DNA from: Bacteroidales bacterium
Lineage (GTDB): Bacteria; Bacteroidota; Bacteroidia; Bacteroidales; VadinHA17
Length of the DNA: 64,000 nt
Assembly: GCA_029210565.1 (NCBI GenBank)
Contig: JARGFQ010000002.1
Span: forward strand, 1-64,000
Reading direction: 5' to 3'
Part shown: in pieces, positions 7,104 through 16,409 of the stretch
Layout of the letters: every line of letters begins with the position of its first letter
Numbering within the stretch: position 1 is the first letter of the stretch
Notes under the pieces: generated by a model
What the model was told of the DNA's origin: nothing
Database searches by the model: none
Seen by the model: only the letters and a program-made list of their open reading frames with translations
Program-made: the position numbers and the translations under genes

Positions 7104-9137
7104 ATGAAGAAGACGACGAAGCCGAAAGACCAGATCCTTGCCCGTACCGGGGTTATCTACGGTATCGTGGTGGTGATGGCCGTCGCGGTCTTCGTCCGCA
7201 TCATCATCCTGCAGTTCGCCCAGTCGGAGAAGTGGGCTTCCATGGCTGACAAGATCGTCTTTCGCCGGCAGGTCGACAAGGCCGGCAGGGGTGACATCCT
7301 CTCCGACGACGGGCGCATCCTCGCCAGCTCCATCCCCTACTATACGGTTTTCATGGACACCCGCAGCTCGGGCATGGCCGACACCACCTGGGCCAACGGC
7401 ATCAGCGGCCTCAGCCGCGGACTGTCGCAGTATGTCGGCGTCAACAGTCCCGACGGCTGGAGATCGGCTTTGACCAACGCCCGCAAGCGCGGCGACAGGT
7501 ATTACCTCATCAAGAGGCATGTCAGCTACGAGACGCTGAGTGACCTCAAGCAGCTGCCCATCTTCCGCCACGGCAAGTTCCGGGGCGGGCTGATCTACCA
7601 GCCCGAGAACAGGCGCATCATGCCCAACGGCCTGCTGGCCAGGCGCACCATCGGCTATGTCACCGAAGACAGCCTCTCGACCATCGTCGGCATCGAGGGC
7701 TCCTTCAACTCTTTCCTTGCCGGGAAGGACGGGCTGAAGGTGCAGCAGCGACTTACGGGAGGCGCATGGATCGATGTCGATAACCTCGAGTCGGTCAGGG
7801 CGCGTCCGGGATATGACATAGTCACCACCATCGATCTCGACCTGCAGGATGCTGCCGAGAATGCACTCCACAAGCAGCTGACAAAACACAGGGCCCACCA
7901 CGGCTGTGCGGTGGTGATGGAGGTAAAAACGGGCGATGTCAAGGCGATTGCCAACCTCGAGATAGGATCGGACGGCAGGTACCACGAGACATACAACTTC
8001 GCAGTGGGGGAGAGCACCGAGCCGGGATCGACCTTCAAGCTGATGTCGATGATAGCAGCGATGGAGGATGGCGTCGTCGAACTCGATGACACAATCAACA
8101 CCGGCGACGGCACGGTCAGGTACTACGACAAGGTGATTCGCGACCATGAAGAGGAGGGCCTCGGAAAAATCACCGCGAGGGAGGTGTTCGAGCACTCCTC
8201 GAACGTTGGCACCGCCAAGATCATCAATGAGAGCTACAAGGAGAACCCCCGCAGGTATGTCGACCGCCTCTACTCGATGCAGCTCAACAAACCACTCGGT
8301 CTTCAAATCAAGGGTGAGGGGAAGCCGCTGATACGCTATCCTGGAGATAAATACTGGTCAGGAATTTCGCTACCGATGATGTCGCACGGCTACGAGATAC
8401 AGCTCACCCCACTGCAGATACTGGCCTTCTACAATGCTGTCGCCAACAACGGCAAGATGGTCAAGCCGCGTTTTGTCACAGAGGTGCGCGACGGCAACCG
8501 CACTGTCAAGACCTTCGGCACGGAGGTGATCAGCAACGCCATCTGCTCGCGCTCTACCGTCGCCAGAGCACAGTCGCTTCTCTTGGGTGTTGTCGAGAAC
8601 GGCACCGCCAAGAACCTGAAGAACACCAATTACAAGATAGCCGGCAAGACCGGCACGGCGCAGATCGCCAACGCCAAGCACGGATACCGTTCCGGCAGCC
8701 GCATATCGTACCAGGCGTCGTTCGTCGGGTACTTCCCGGCTGACAACCCGCTCTACTCGTGCATCGTCGTGGTCAGCGCACCCTCCAACTGGGTCTACTA
8801 CGGCAACGTTGTGTCGGGACCTGTTTTCAAGGAGATAGCTGACAAGGTGTATGCCACCAGCTTCTACAAGCCGTTGCAGGCGCTGAACCCTGACGGTGAG
8901 GAGAAGGTGAAGCTGCGCGATGCAGCGGAGATCATAAGGGAGAATGACCTGACCGTCTCCGAGGGAGTGATGCCCGATGTTGTGGGCATGGGTCTCCGCG
9001 ATGCGATCTACCTGCTGGAGAACAGCGGGTTGAGAGTCTATTACACCGGCCACGGGAGAGTTGCGAAGCAGTCGCCGCCGGCAGGGGCGAGGATATCGAA
9101 GGGAGCGACAGTATCGATTGAACTGAGACTGAGATGA
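7104..9137 (+). CDS. ftsI: Septal penicillin-binding protein with PASTA domain
   Basis: 677 residues. One N-terminal membrane segment (about 13-35), the dimerisation domain, then the transpeptidase domain with STFK (Ser309), SSN (365-367) and KTGT (515-518). A C-terminal PASTA domain starts near 'VMPDVVGMGLRDAI' (about 618-677). It cross-links septal peptidoglycan in the periplasm as partner of FtsW. The PASTA tail resembles Firmicutes SpoVD/Pbp2x and is usual for Bacteroidota FtsI. The stop overlaps murE by ATGA. Confidence 0.93.
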   Translation: MKKTTKPKDQILARTGVIYGIVVVMAVAVFVRIIILQFAQSEKWASMADKIVFRRQVDKAGRGDILSDDGRILASSIPYYTVFMDTRSSGMADTTWANGISGLSRGLSQYVGVNSPDGWRSALTNARKRGDRYYLIKRHVSYETLSDLKQLPIFRHGKFRGGLIYQPENRRIMPNGLLARRTIGYVTEDSLSTIVGIEGSFNSFLAGKDGLKVQQRLTGGAWIDVDNLESVRARPGYDIVTTIDLDLQDAAENALHKQLTKHRAHHGCAVVMEVKTGDVKAIANLEIGSDGRYHETYNFAVGESTEPGSTFKLMSMIAAMEDGVVELDDTINTGDGTVRYYDKVIRDHEEEGLGKITAREVFEHSSNVGTAKIINESYKENPRRYVDRLYSMQLNKPLGLQIKGEGKPLIRYPGDKYWSGISLPMMSHGYEIQLTPLQILAFYNAVANNGKMVKPRFVTEVRDGNRTVKTFGTEVISNAICSRSTVARAQSLLLGVVENGTAKNLKNTNYKIAGKTGTAQIANAKHGYRSGSRISYQASFVGYFPADNPLYSCIVVVSAPSNWVYYGNVVSGPVFKEIADKVYATSFYKPLQALNPDGEEKVKLRDAAEIIRENDLTVSEGVMPDVVGMGLRDAIYLLENSGLRVYYTGHGRVAKQSPPAGARISKGATVSIELRLR

Positions 9138-10744
9138 TGAAGGAGCTGAAGGATATATTGAAGGAGATAAGGGTCACCCAAATCTACGGCGATGAGGATA
9201 AGGTCGTTGCAGGGGTGACGGCTGACTCCCGTGCGGTGCAGCCGGGTTGGCTCTTCATTGCCGTCAGGGGCACGCAGAGCGACGGGCACCTCTTCATCGG
9301 CAAGGCCGTGGAGGCTGGCGCCGTCGCGGTCATCTGCCAAAAACTGCCCGATCACCTGGAAAATACAGGCGACGGACTGCTCGATAAGTGGGTCACTATG
9401 ATCGACAAGCTGCCCGCAGCCCTCACTGATGCTATACAGGATGACGCCGGGCATGATAATATCAAGCCCGGAGATGTGATGCAGGGCAGCACCCCTCACA
9501 GTTCCTCTCCGGATAAAGTCACCTTCATTGTTGTTGACGACTCCGCCGCCGCCACCGGCATGGCTGCCTCAGCCTTCTATGACCATCCGTCGCGCAAGGT
9601 GCGGCTGACAGGCGTCACCGGCACCAACGGCAAGACCACCATCGCCACGCTGCTCTACAATATGTTCGAGGGGCTGGGATACAAGTGCGGACTGCTCTCC
9701 ACGGTGTGCAACTACGTGCATCACACACGCAGGGACGCCACCCACACCACCCCCGATCCCGTCCGGCTCAACGCCCTGCTGGCGGAGATGGCCGACGAGG
9801 GGTGCGAGTATGCCTTCATGGAGGTGAGCTCCCACGCCATCGACCAGAGGCGTGTTTCCGGGCTCCACTTTGAAGGGGGAATTTTTACCAACCTCACCCA
9901 TGACCATCTCGACTACCACCTGACATTCGACAACTACCTCGCTGTCAAGAAGAAGTTCTTCGACGGGCTGCCGAAGGAGTCGTTTGCGCTGGTCAACACC
10001 GACGACAAAAACGGATTGGTGATGATCCAGAACTGCAAGGCGGCGAAACACACCTTCTCGATGCACGGCATGGCCGACTTCCGGTGCAGCATCATCGAGC
10101 AGGGGTTTGAGGGGATGCAGCTGAAGATCAACGGCACGGAGGTGTGGACGCAGTTCATCGGCGATTACAACGCCTCCAACCTGCTTGCGGTTTACGGCGC
10201 GGCCATACTGCTGGGCGCAAGCCAGGAGGAGGTACTCAGGATCCTCAGCACGTTGCGTCCCGTTGACGGCCGCACGGAGGTGATACGCTCCGCCGACGGC
10301 ATAACGGGCATCGTCGACTATGCCCACACCCCCGATGCGGTGGAGAATGTGATCGAGGCCATCAACAGGCTTCGGCAGGGGCAGGGGAGGCTGATAGTGG
10401 TTGTGGGTGCCGGCGGCGACCGCGACCGCACCAAGAGGCCGGTGATGGCGCGCATAGCCGCGGCCGGTGCCGACAGGCTGATACTGACATCGGACAATCC
10501 CCGCAGCGAGGATCCCGACAGGATTATAGACGACATGCAGGCGGGACTGACACCTGACGCGGTGCCGAAGATGATACGCATCACCGGCCGTGCCGATGCC
10601 ATCAGGGCTGCCGTGATGCTGGCCGCGCCGGGCGATATCATCCTGGTGGCAGGCAAGGGACATGAGACATACCAGGAGATCAGGGGAGTGAGGCATCACT
10701 TCGATGACCGGGAAGAATTACGCAAAGCCTTCAAAATGAGTTGA
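9134..10744 (+). CDS. murE: UDP-MurNAc-tripeptide synthetase (meso-DAP adding)
   Basis: 536 residues. Mur ligase P-loop '[15 protein letters not shown]' (Lys167), '[13 protein letters not shown]' and the meso-DAP selectivity motif DNPR (454-457). It adds meso-diaminopimelate to UDP-MurNAc-L-Ala-D-Glu in the cytosol. It is about 45 residues longer than usual because of an insertion at about 76-130 in the N-terminal domain, between 'VICQKLPDH' and '[14 protein letters not shown]'; the insert is polar, with no visible repeat. One base separates it from mraY. Confidence 0.95.
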   Translation: MMKELKDILKEIRVTQIYGDEDKVVAGVTADSRAVQPGWLFIAVRGTQSDGHLFIGKAVEAGAVAVICQKLPDHLENTGDGLLDKWVTMIDKLPAALTDAIQDDAGHDNIKPGDVMQGSTPHSSSPDKVTFIVVDDSAAATGMAASAFYDHPSRKVRLTGVTGTNGKTTIATLLYNMFEGLGYKCGLLSTVCNYVHHTRRDATHTTPDPVRLNALLAEMADEGCEYAFMEVSSHAIDQRRVSGLHFEGGIFTNLTHDHLDYHLTFDNYLAVKKKFFDGLPKESFALVNTDDKNGLVMIQNCKAAKHTFSMHGMADFRCSIIEQGFEGMQLKINGTEVWTQFIGDYNASNLLAVYGAAILLGASQEEVLRILSTLRPVDGRTEVIRSADGITGIVDYAHTPDAVENVIEAINRLRQGQGRLIVVVGAGGDRDRTKRPVMARIAAAGADRLILTSDNPRSEDPDRIIDDMQAGLTPDAVPKMIRITGRADAIRAAVMLAAPGDIILVAGKGHETYQEIRGVRHHFDDREELRKAFKMS

Positions 10745-10745
10745 T

Positions 10746-12224
10746 ATGCTGTATTACCTATTCAGATATCTCGACCAGCTTGACATCCCCGGCGCGGGGG
10801 TGTTCAACTACCTCTCGACCAGGTCCGCCGCTGCCGTCATTACCTCCCTCATTATTTCAATGCTGATTGGCAAGCGGATCATCAAAGCCCTGCAGCGCAG
10901 GCAGATAGGCGAGACCATACGCGACCTCGACCTCGAGGGACAGTATCAGAAGCAGGGCACACCCTCCATGGGAGGGCTGATCATCATCGCATCTATCCTC
11001 GTGCCGGTGCTGCTGTTCGCGAGGCTCGACAACGTCTATATCATCCTGATGATCATCACGACGGTATGGGTCGGGTTCATCGGCTTCGTGGACGATTACA
11101 TCAAGATATTCAAGAAGAACAAGGAGGGGCTGGCAGGGCGGTTCAAGATTGCAGGACAGGTGGTGCTGGGGCTGATAGTGGCGCTGACGCTCTATATCAG
11201 CGATGATGTGGTTGTACGAGTCAATGTGACCCCGCCCGCCGGTGTCACTGTGGTTACTGCAGAAAACAGTTCATTCGATACCAGGATTGCAGACGGTAAC
11301 GGATCGTTTGATGCCGTTATTTCAGAAGGCAAAGCAACGCTGGATCCGCAGGGTCCGGCTGCCATCGGGGGGGAGCCAGAAGCCAACCGTGAGGAGCCTT
11401 CAGCCACCAGACAGGAGCCGGAAGCCATCTCTGAGGAGACCTTATCCGTAAGTCAAAGCAATTCCACCCTCCGGCCTGAGCTGTCATCTGTCCGGGATGA
11501 GTCGGCCGCCGTTCAGGAGCAGTCGTCCGTGGCAAATGTCAAATCTACCAAGACCACCATCCCCTTTGTGAAGGACAATGAGTTCGACTATTCATGGCTG
11601 GTGCCCTTTGCAAAGGGTAAGACGAAGACGCTGCTGGGCTGGCTGGTATTTATGGCGATGGTGATATTCGTCGTGGTGGCGGTGTCGAACGGCGTCAACC
11701 TCACCGACGGGCTTGACGGACTGGCGACGGGGACGAGTGCCGTTTCAGGGGTCACCCTGGGGATACTGGCATATGTCTCCGGTAACATCATCTATGCCGA
11801 CTATCTGAATATCATGTACATACCCTATATCGGCGAGCTGGTGGTCTTCGCCGCCGCCTTCGCCGGGGCCACGGTAGGGTTCCTCTGGTACAACTCATAC
11901 CCGGCGCAGGTATTCATGGGCGACACCGGCAGCCTGACCCTCGGGGGCATCATCGCCGTCTTCGCCATCGTGATACGCAAGGAGCTGCTGATACCCATAC
12001 TGTGCGGCATCTTCTTCGTGGAGAGCCTCTCGGTGATGCTGCAGGTGAGCTGGTTTAAGAGGACGAAGCGGAAGTACGGAGAGGGGAGGAGGATTTTCCT
12101 CATGGCACCCCTGCACCACCATTACCAGAGGAAAGGATATGCTGAACCGAAGATAGTCACACGCTTCTGGATCGTCGCCATCATTCTGGCAGTTATAAGC
12201 GTGGTGACATTAAAAATCAGATAG
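10746..12224 (+). CDS. mraY: Phospho-MurNAc-pentapeptide transferase
   Basis: 492 residues against about 360 in E. coli and roughly 420 in many Bacteroidota. It keeps '[11 protein letters not shown]', the catalytic '[16 protein letters not shown]' (Asp116-Asp117), '[12 protein letters not shown]', 'FMGDTGSL' and 'APLHHHYQ'. It makes lipid I from UDP-MurNAc-pentapeptide and undecaprenyl phosphate in the inner membrane. Between about residues 155 and 278 lies a long hydrophilic insertion, partly built of 7-residue tandem repeats (see the repeat entry), predicted to be a disordered loop between transmembrane helices. Confidence 0.95.
   Translation: MLYYLFRYLDQLDIPGAGVFNYLSTRSAAAVITSLIISMLIGKRIIKALQRRQIGETIRDLDLEGQYQKQGTPSMGGLIIIASILVPVLLFARLDNVYIILMIITTVWVGFIGFVDDYIKIFKKNKEGLAGRFKIAGQVVLGLIVALTLYISDDVVVRVNVTPPAGVTVVTAENSSFDTRIADGNGSFDAVISEGKATLDPQGPAAIGGEPEANREEPSATRQEPEAISEETLSVSQSNSTLRPELSSVRDESAAVQEQSSVANVKSTKTTIPFVKDNEFDYSWLVPFAKGKTKTLLGWLVFMAMVIFVVVAVSNGVNLTDGLDGLATGTSAVSGVTLGILAYVSGNIIYADYLNIMYIPYIGELVVFAAAFAGATVGFLWYNSYPAQVFMGDTGSLTLGGIIAVFAIVIRKELLIPILCGIFFVESLSVMLQVSWFKRTKRKYGEGRRIFLMAPLHHHYQRKGYAEPKIVTRFWIVAIILAVISVVTLKIR
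11373..11441 (+). repeat. In-frame 21-bp tandem repeats in mraY
   Basis: GAGCC-type units start at 11373, 11394 and 11415, and a degenerate GAGACC follows at 11436, an exact 21-bp period. They encode [14 protein letters not shown] and EPEAISE. A weaker 7-residue periodicity ([21 protein letters not shown]) follows in the same insertion, so most of the extra MraY loop looks like decayed minisatellite. Confidence 0.75.
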
Positions 12225-12506
12225 TTACAAAAGTAAATGACAAGAAATAACCATCAAAAAATATATCAGCTCAGAAAAAGTAGTAAAGGGATTAAAGTGA
12301 AAAACAGTAAAAGACAGTCGGTGAAACAAAGCCGGGTGTGGGGAAAGTGATGATAACTGAAGGAAAATTGGGATTACGCCGAATAACAGGCAGAGACAGT
12401 AAGTGCAGGAGTGGCAGGAGCAGGGACAACAGTGTTAGGTGAAATGAATTGATGAGGTAAGTTACAGATAGTAGAACAGGAAGCAGATAGAAGGCAGAGA
12501 AAGAGA
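12225..12506 (+). other. Second T-poor purine-rich spacer in the dcw operon
   Basis: 282 bp between mraY and murD, rich in A and G and poor in C and T on the coding strand. No ORF, promoter consensus or terminator hairpin is visible. Elsewhere the cluster is mostly packed with 1-4-bp junctions, so this spacer stands out. Confidence 0.55.
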
Positions 12507-13844
12507 ATGAAGAAGAGGATAGTAATACTGGGAGCGGGAGAGAGCGGCGTGGGATCGGCGGTGCTGGCACAGAAGCATGGCTTTGAGGTATTCGTCACCG
12601 ACAGCGGCACCCTGAAGGATAAGTACCGCGAAAAACTTATCGCGCTCAACATAGCCTTTGAGGAGGGGAAGCATACTGAGGAGCTGATCATGAATGCCGA
12701 TGAGGTGATAAAGAGTCCCGGCCTGCGTGAGGATAATCCCCTGGTGGTGTCGCTTCGCGATAAGGGGATCCCCGTTATTTCTGAGATAGAGTTCGCCGGC
12801 CGCTACACCGATGCCGTCAAGATATGCGTGACGGGAAGCAACGGCAAGACCACCACCACCAACATGATATTCCACATGATGAAGAAGGCGGGCCTTAACG
12901 TGGCCATGACCGGCAATGTGGGCAACAGCTTCGCGATGGCGGTGGCTGAGGGGGGATATGACTATTACGTCATCGAGCTGAGCAGCTTCCAACTCGACGG
13001 CATGTACGACTTCAAGGCCGAGATAGCCATCCTGTTGAACATCACGCCCGATCACCTCGACAGGTATGGGCACGAGATGCAGAACTATGTCGACTCCAAG
13101 ATGCGTGTGATTCGCAACCAGACCTCCGGCGACCATTTCATCTGGTGCGCCGACGATCCCGTGACGGCCGCGGAGGTCGCCAAAAGAATCATCGCCGCCC
13201 GTTCGCTGCCCTTCTCCCTCGAAAAGTGCGAAGGGATGGCCGCCTGTATTGAAAATGACAACCTGATACTTGACATAACCGAAAAAACCAGCCTTATGAC
13301 CATGCACGACCTGGCGTTGAAAGGACGCCACAACACTTACAACTCGATGGCAGCAGCCATCGCCGGCAAGGTTCTCAATATCCGCAAGGAGACGATACGC
13401 GAGAGCCTGACTGACTTCCAGGGTGTGGAGCACAGGCTCGAGTCCGTCATCATGGTGGCAGGGATAAACTTCATCAACGACTCCAAGGCTACCAACGTCA
13501 ACTCCACCTGGTATGCCCTCGAGTGCCAGAAGACCGACGTGATATGGATTGCGGGAGGGATAGACAAGGGGAACGACTACTCCGAGCTGAGCAGCGTGGT
13601 TAAGGAGAAGGTGAAGGCGATAGTATGCCTCGGCAAGGATAACTCGAAGATCATCGACGCTTTCACGGATATGGTGCCCACCATCGTCGAGACCACCTCG
13701 ATGGAGGAGGCGGTGCGTTCGGCCTATTACCTGGCGCACAAGGGCGACACGGTGCTGCTCTCGCCGGCATGTGCCAGCTTCGACCTGTTTCAGAATTATG
13801 AGGATCGCGGTAGGCAGTTTAAGTTGGCAGTAAGGAACCTTTAA
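12507..13844 (+). CDS. murD: UDP-MurNAc-L-Ala:D-Glu ligase
   Basis: 445 residues. The N-terminal Rossmann-like 'VILGAGESGVGSAVLAQ' binds UDP-MurNAc-Ala; the ATP P-loop is 'VTGSNGKTTTTNMI'; 'NITPDHLDRYG' and 'NFINDSKATNVNSTWYAL' follow. It adds D-glutamate in the cytosol. Normal length, no insertions. The start is preceded by an A/G-rich stretch, not a strong SD. Confidence 0.95.
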   Translation: MKKRIVILGAGESGVGSAVLAQKHGFEVFVTDSGTLKDKYREKLIALNIAFEEGKHTEELIMNADEVIKSPGLREDNPLVVSLRDKGIPVISEIEFAGRYTDAVKICVTGSNGKTTTTNMIFHMMKKAGLNVAMTGNVGNSFAMAVAEGGYDYYVIELSSFQLDGMYDFKAEIAILLNITPDHLDRYGHEMQNYVDSKMRVIRNQTSGDHFIWCADDPVTAAEVAKRIIAARSLPFSLEKCEGMAACIENDNLILDITEKTSLMTMHDLALKGRHNTYNSMAAAIAGKVLNIRKETIRESLTDFQGVEHRLESVIMVAGINFINDSKATNVNSTWYALECQKTDVIWIAGGIDKGNDYSELSSVVKEKVKAIVCLGKDNSKIIDAFTDMVPTIVETTSMEEAVRSAYYLAHKGDTVLLSPACASFDLFQNYEDRGRQFKLAVRNL

Positions 13845-14008
13845 AATCAATCAGTAAGAGATATAGTTGGTGAGGGTGATAATGAAAAGAGCAGACAGCA
13901 GTGGTGAGCCAATAGAAATAAGAAATTCAGAAAAGCGATAGTCAAAGAAAAAGTAAACGAGTTTTCGGAAGATATAAACAATTAAAGATCAGCAAGTAAA
14001 AGCAAGCG
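13845..14008 (+). other. Third T-poor spacer in the dcw operon
   Basis: 164 bp between murD and ftsW, A- and G-rich like the spacers after ftsL and mraY. No ORF, hairpin or promoter consensus is visible. Confidence 0.5.
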
Positions 14009-15199
14009 ATGGCGAATGTGACGGTAAAGCGGTTTTTCAGGGGTGACAGGTACCTGTGGGGTCTGATAGGGATCTTCATGGTCATCTCGCTGCTCTCCGT
14101 CTACAGCTCGTCGGTGAGCCTGGCCTACGCCTCGCATCACGGTAACACCTTCTATTTCTTGAAGACGCAGTTCATCATGCTGATGCTCGGGCTGCTGATC
14201 ATAGTGGTCACCCACTGGATACCTTATATTAAATATATGCAGTTTGCCGCCATCGGGCTGGGTGTGTCGGTAGTACTGCTCGGCGTCACCCTCGTCGCCG
14301 GCGTGAGCATCAACGAGGCCACCCGCTGGCTGGAGATACCGGGCACCGGCATCAGGCTGCAGACCTCCGACCTGGCGAAGGTGGCACTGGTTATCTTCCT
14401 GGCCCGCGGGCTGACGGTCTACCAGCACGAGCTCAAGAATTTCAGGGTGGTGACCTTGAGGCTGGTTCTTCCAGTGGTGATGGTATGTGCGCTGATCATG
14501 CCCGAGAACCTCTCCACCGCCGTCATGATCTTCATGATCAGCATGATAATACTCTTCATCGGCCGTGTGCCCGTGAGGTTCCTGCTGGCCTATGCCGGTA
14601 TGGGGCTGGTGGCCGTGATCCTCTTTGCCTCGCTGCTGCTTGTCTTCAAGAAGGACAACAACAGGGTGCAGGTGTGGAAGAACCGCATCGAGGCTTTCGT
14701 CAGCGGCGAGAGCACCCCCGATGCCGACTACCAGGCCAACCAGGCCAAGATAGCCATCTCTACGGGCAAGCTGTTCGGCAAGCTGCCGGGCAAGAGCACG
14801 CAGCGCAACATACTGCCGCAGTCGAACTCCGACTTCATCTTCGCGATCATAGTGGAGGAGTACGGTCTCTTCGGGGCCCTGATAGTGGTGCTCAGTTACC
14901 TGGCGCTGATGTTCCGGGGGATACAGATAGCGCGAAAATGCGATTATGCCTTCCCGGCCCTGATGGTGCTGGGACTGACCGTCATGATCGTGTTCCAGGC
15001 CTTCCTCAACATGCTTGTGGCCGTGGGTCTCTTCCCGGTGACGGGACAGACACTGCCGATGATCAGCTGGGGCAGGACATCCGTGCTGGTGATAAGCTTC
15101 TCGCTGGGGGCAATACTCAGCGTCTCGAGGGTGATGAACGCGCGTGAGCGGCGCGAGCAGCTCTCCGAAATCGAACAGACAGACACCAATGCGGCATGA
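14009..15199 (+). CDS. ftsW: Septal peptidoglycan polymerase FtsW
   Basis: 396 residues, a SEDS-family integral membrane protein with about ten transmembrane helices. Landmarks include 'NEATRWLEIPGTGIRLQTSDLAKVALVIFLAR' and 'PQSNSDFIFAIIVEEYGLFGA', then 'PVTGQTLPMISWGRTS' near the C-terminus. It polymerises lipid II at the septum with FtsI. The stop overlaps the murG ATG (ATGA at 15196). Confidence 0.94.
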   Translation: MANVTVKRFFRGDRYLWGLIGIFMVISLLSVYSSSVSLAYASHHGNTFYFLKTQFIMLMLGLLIIVVTHWIPYIKYMQFAAIGLGVSVVLLGVTLVAGVSINEATRWLEIPGTGIRLQTSDLAKVALVIFLARGLTVYQHELKNFRVVTLRLVLPVVMVCALIMPENLSTAVMIFMISMIILFIGRVPVRFLLAYAGMGLVAVILFASLLLVFKKDNNRVQVWKNRIEAFVSGESTPDADYQANQAKIAISTGKLFGKLPGKSTQRNILPQSNSDFIFAIIVEEYGLFGALIVVLSYLALMFRGIQIARKCDYAFPALMVLGLTVMIVFQAFLNMLVAVGLFPVTGQTLPMISWGRTSVLVISFSLGAILSVSRVMNARERREQLSEIEQTDTNAA

Positions 15200-16311
15200 G
15201 CGGGGAAGGAAAAGATACCAGGGTCATTATCAGCGGCGGCGGCACTGGCGGTCACCTCTTCCCGGCCATTGCCATCGCCAACGCCCTGCGGCGTCTCGAG
15301 CCCGGCGTGAAGATACTGTTTGTCGGTGCACAGGGCAGGATGGAGATGCAGAAGGTGCCGGAGGCGGGATATGAGATCACCGGCCTGCCGGTTGCGGGAC
15401 TGGTGCGCGGGGGGAGCATCAGGAACATACAGGTGGCGTGGAAGCTGTTCCGCAGCATGCTCAGGGCATCGCAGATAATAAGGAAGTTCCGCCCTGATGT
15501 GGTGGTGGGCGTCGGCGGATACGCCTCCGGGCCGGTGCTGAAGCAGGCACAGCAGCGGAGGATGCCCACGCTCATCCAGGAGCAGAACAGCTACGCCGGT
15601 GTCACCAACAAGCTGCTGGCACGCAAGGCCGGGAGGATATGCGTGGCCTACGAGGGGATGGAGAAATACTTCCCGAAAGATAAAATACTGCTGACGGGCA
15701 ATCCCGTGCGGCAGGCCTATGACAACCTTGACGAGCTCCGGCCCGAGGCGCTCGCGCACTTCAAACTGGAGTCCGGCAGGCCGGTGATACTGGTTCTGGG
15801 CGGGTCGCTCGGCGCCGGCACGGTCAACAACAGTGTCGGCGGCGCCATCAGCGCCATAGAGGCGTCGGGGGTGCAGATGATATGGCAGACAGGCAGTCAC
15901 TGGTATGACCGCATGCGCGAGGCGGTTGAGGAGCAGTCGGCGAGGAGCATCATGATGACCGGCTTCATCAACCGCATGGACCTGGCCTACGCCGCCGCCG
16001 ACGTGATCATCTCCCGTGCCGGCGCGGGTACAATCTCCGAGCTGGCACTGGTGGGCAAGCCCGTGATACTGGTACCCTCACCCAACGTGGCCGAGGATCA
16101 TCAGACGCACAACGCCATGGCGCTCGTAAGCCGCGGCGCAGCCCTGCTGGTGAGGGATGCCGACGCACAGAAAGAGCTGATAAGCACCTCCCTGGAGCTG
16201 ATCAGGGACGATGCACGGAGAGCCTCGCTCTCTGAGAACATAAAGAAGATGGCGATAAGAGACGCCGACGCGGTGATAGCCCGCGAAGTGTTAAAACTGG
16301 CGATGAGATGA
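15196..16311 (+). CDS. murG: UDP-GlcNAc:lipid I GlcNAc transferase
   Basis: 371 residues of GT28 type. N-terminal 'ISGGGTGGHLFPAIAIANAL' is the GGxGGH-like loop; 'VGVGGYASGPVL' and 'QEQNSYAGVTNKLLARKA' are family motifs; 'SRAGAGTISELALVGKPVILVP' binds UDP-GlcNAc. It converts lipid I to lipid II at the inner membrane face. Its last codons (AREVLKLAMR) are duplicated 98 bp downstream. The stop overlaps the mini-ORF ATG. Confidence 0.95.
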   Translation: MSGEGKDTRVIISGGGTGGHLFPAIAIANALRRLEPGVKILFVGAQGRMEMQKVPEAGYEITGLPVAGLVRGGSIRNIQVAWKLFRSMLRASQIIRKFRPDVVVGVGGYASGPVLKQAQQRRMPTLIQEQNSYAGVTNKLLARKAGRICVAYEGMEKYFPKDKILLTGNPVRQAYDNLDELRPEALAHFKLESGRPVILVLGGSLGAGTVNNSVGGAISAIEASGVQMIWQTGSHWYDRMREAVEEQSARSIMMTGFINRMDLAYAAADVIISRAGAGTISELALVGKPVILVPSPNVAEDHQTHNAMALVSRGAALLVRDADAQKELISTSLELIRDDARRASLSENIKKMAIRDADAVIAREVLKLAMR

Positions 16312-16409
16312 AGGAGCTGACAAACATAGAGGTGATTATCTATTCCGGGACGGGAGGGATTGCTATGAGCATTTATGCCCGCGAAGTACTTAAACTGGCT
16401 GCACTATGA
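16308..16409 (+). CDS. 33-codon mini-ORF between murG and murC
   Basis: ATG at 16308 overlaps the murG stop (ATGA), and its TGA overlaps the murC ATG at 16406 (ATGA again). The peptide begins like MurC (IYSGTGGIAMS against MurC IYFVGIGGIGMS) and ends like MurG (AREVLKLAAL against MurG AREVLKLAMR). The DNA is explained by a 98-bp tandem duplication over the murG/murC junction: the landmark GCCCGCGAAGT occurs at 16279 and 16377, and the ATGAAGG starts are at 16308 and 16406. It could be a coupling peptide or simply a remnant that stayed open. Confidence 0.45.
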   Translation: MKELTNIEVIIYSGTGGIAMSIYAREVLKLAAL

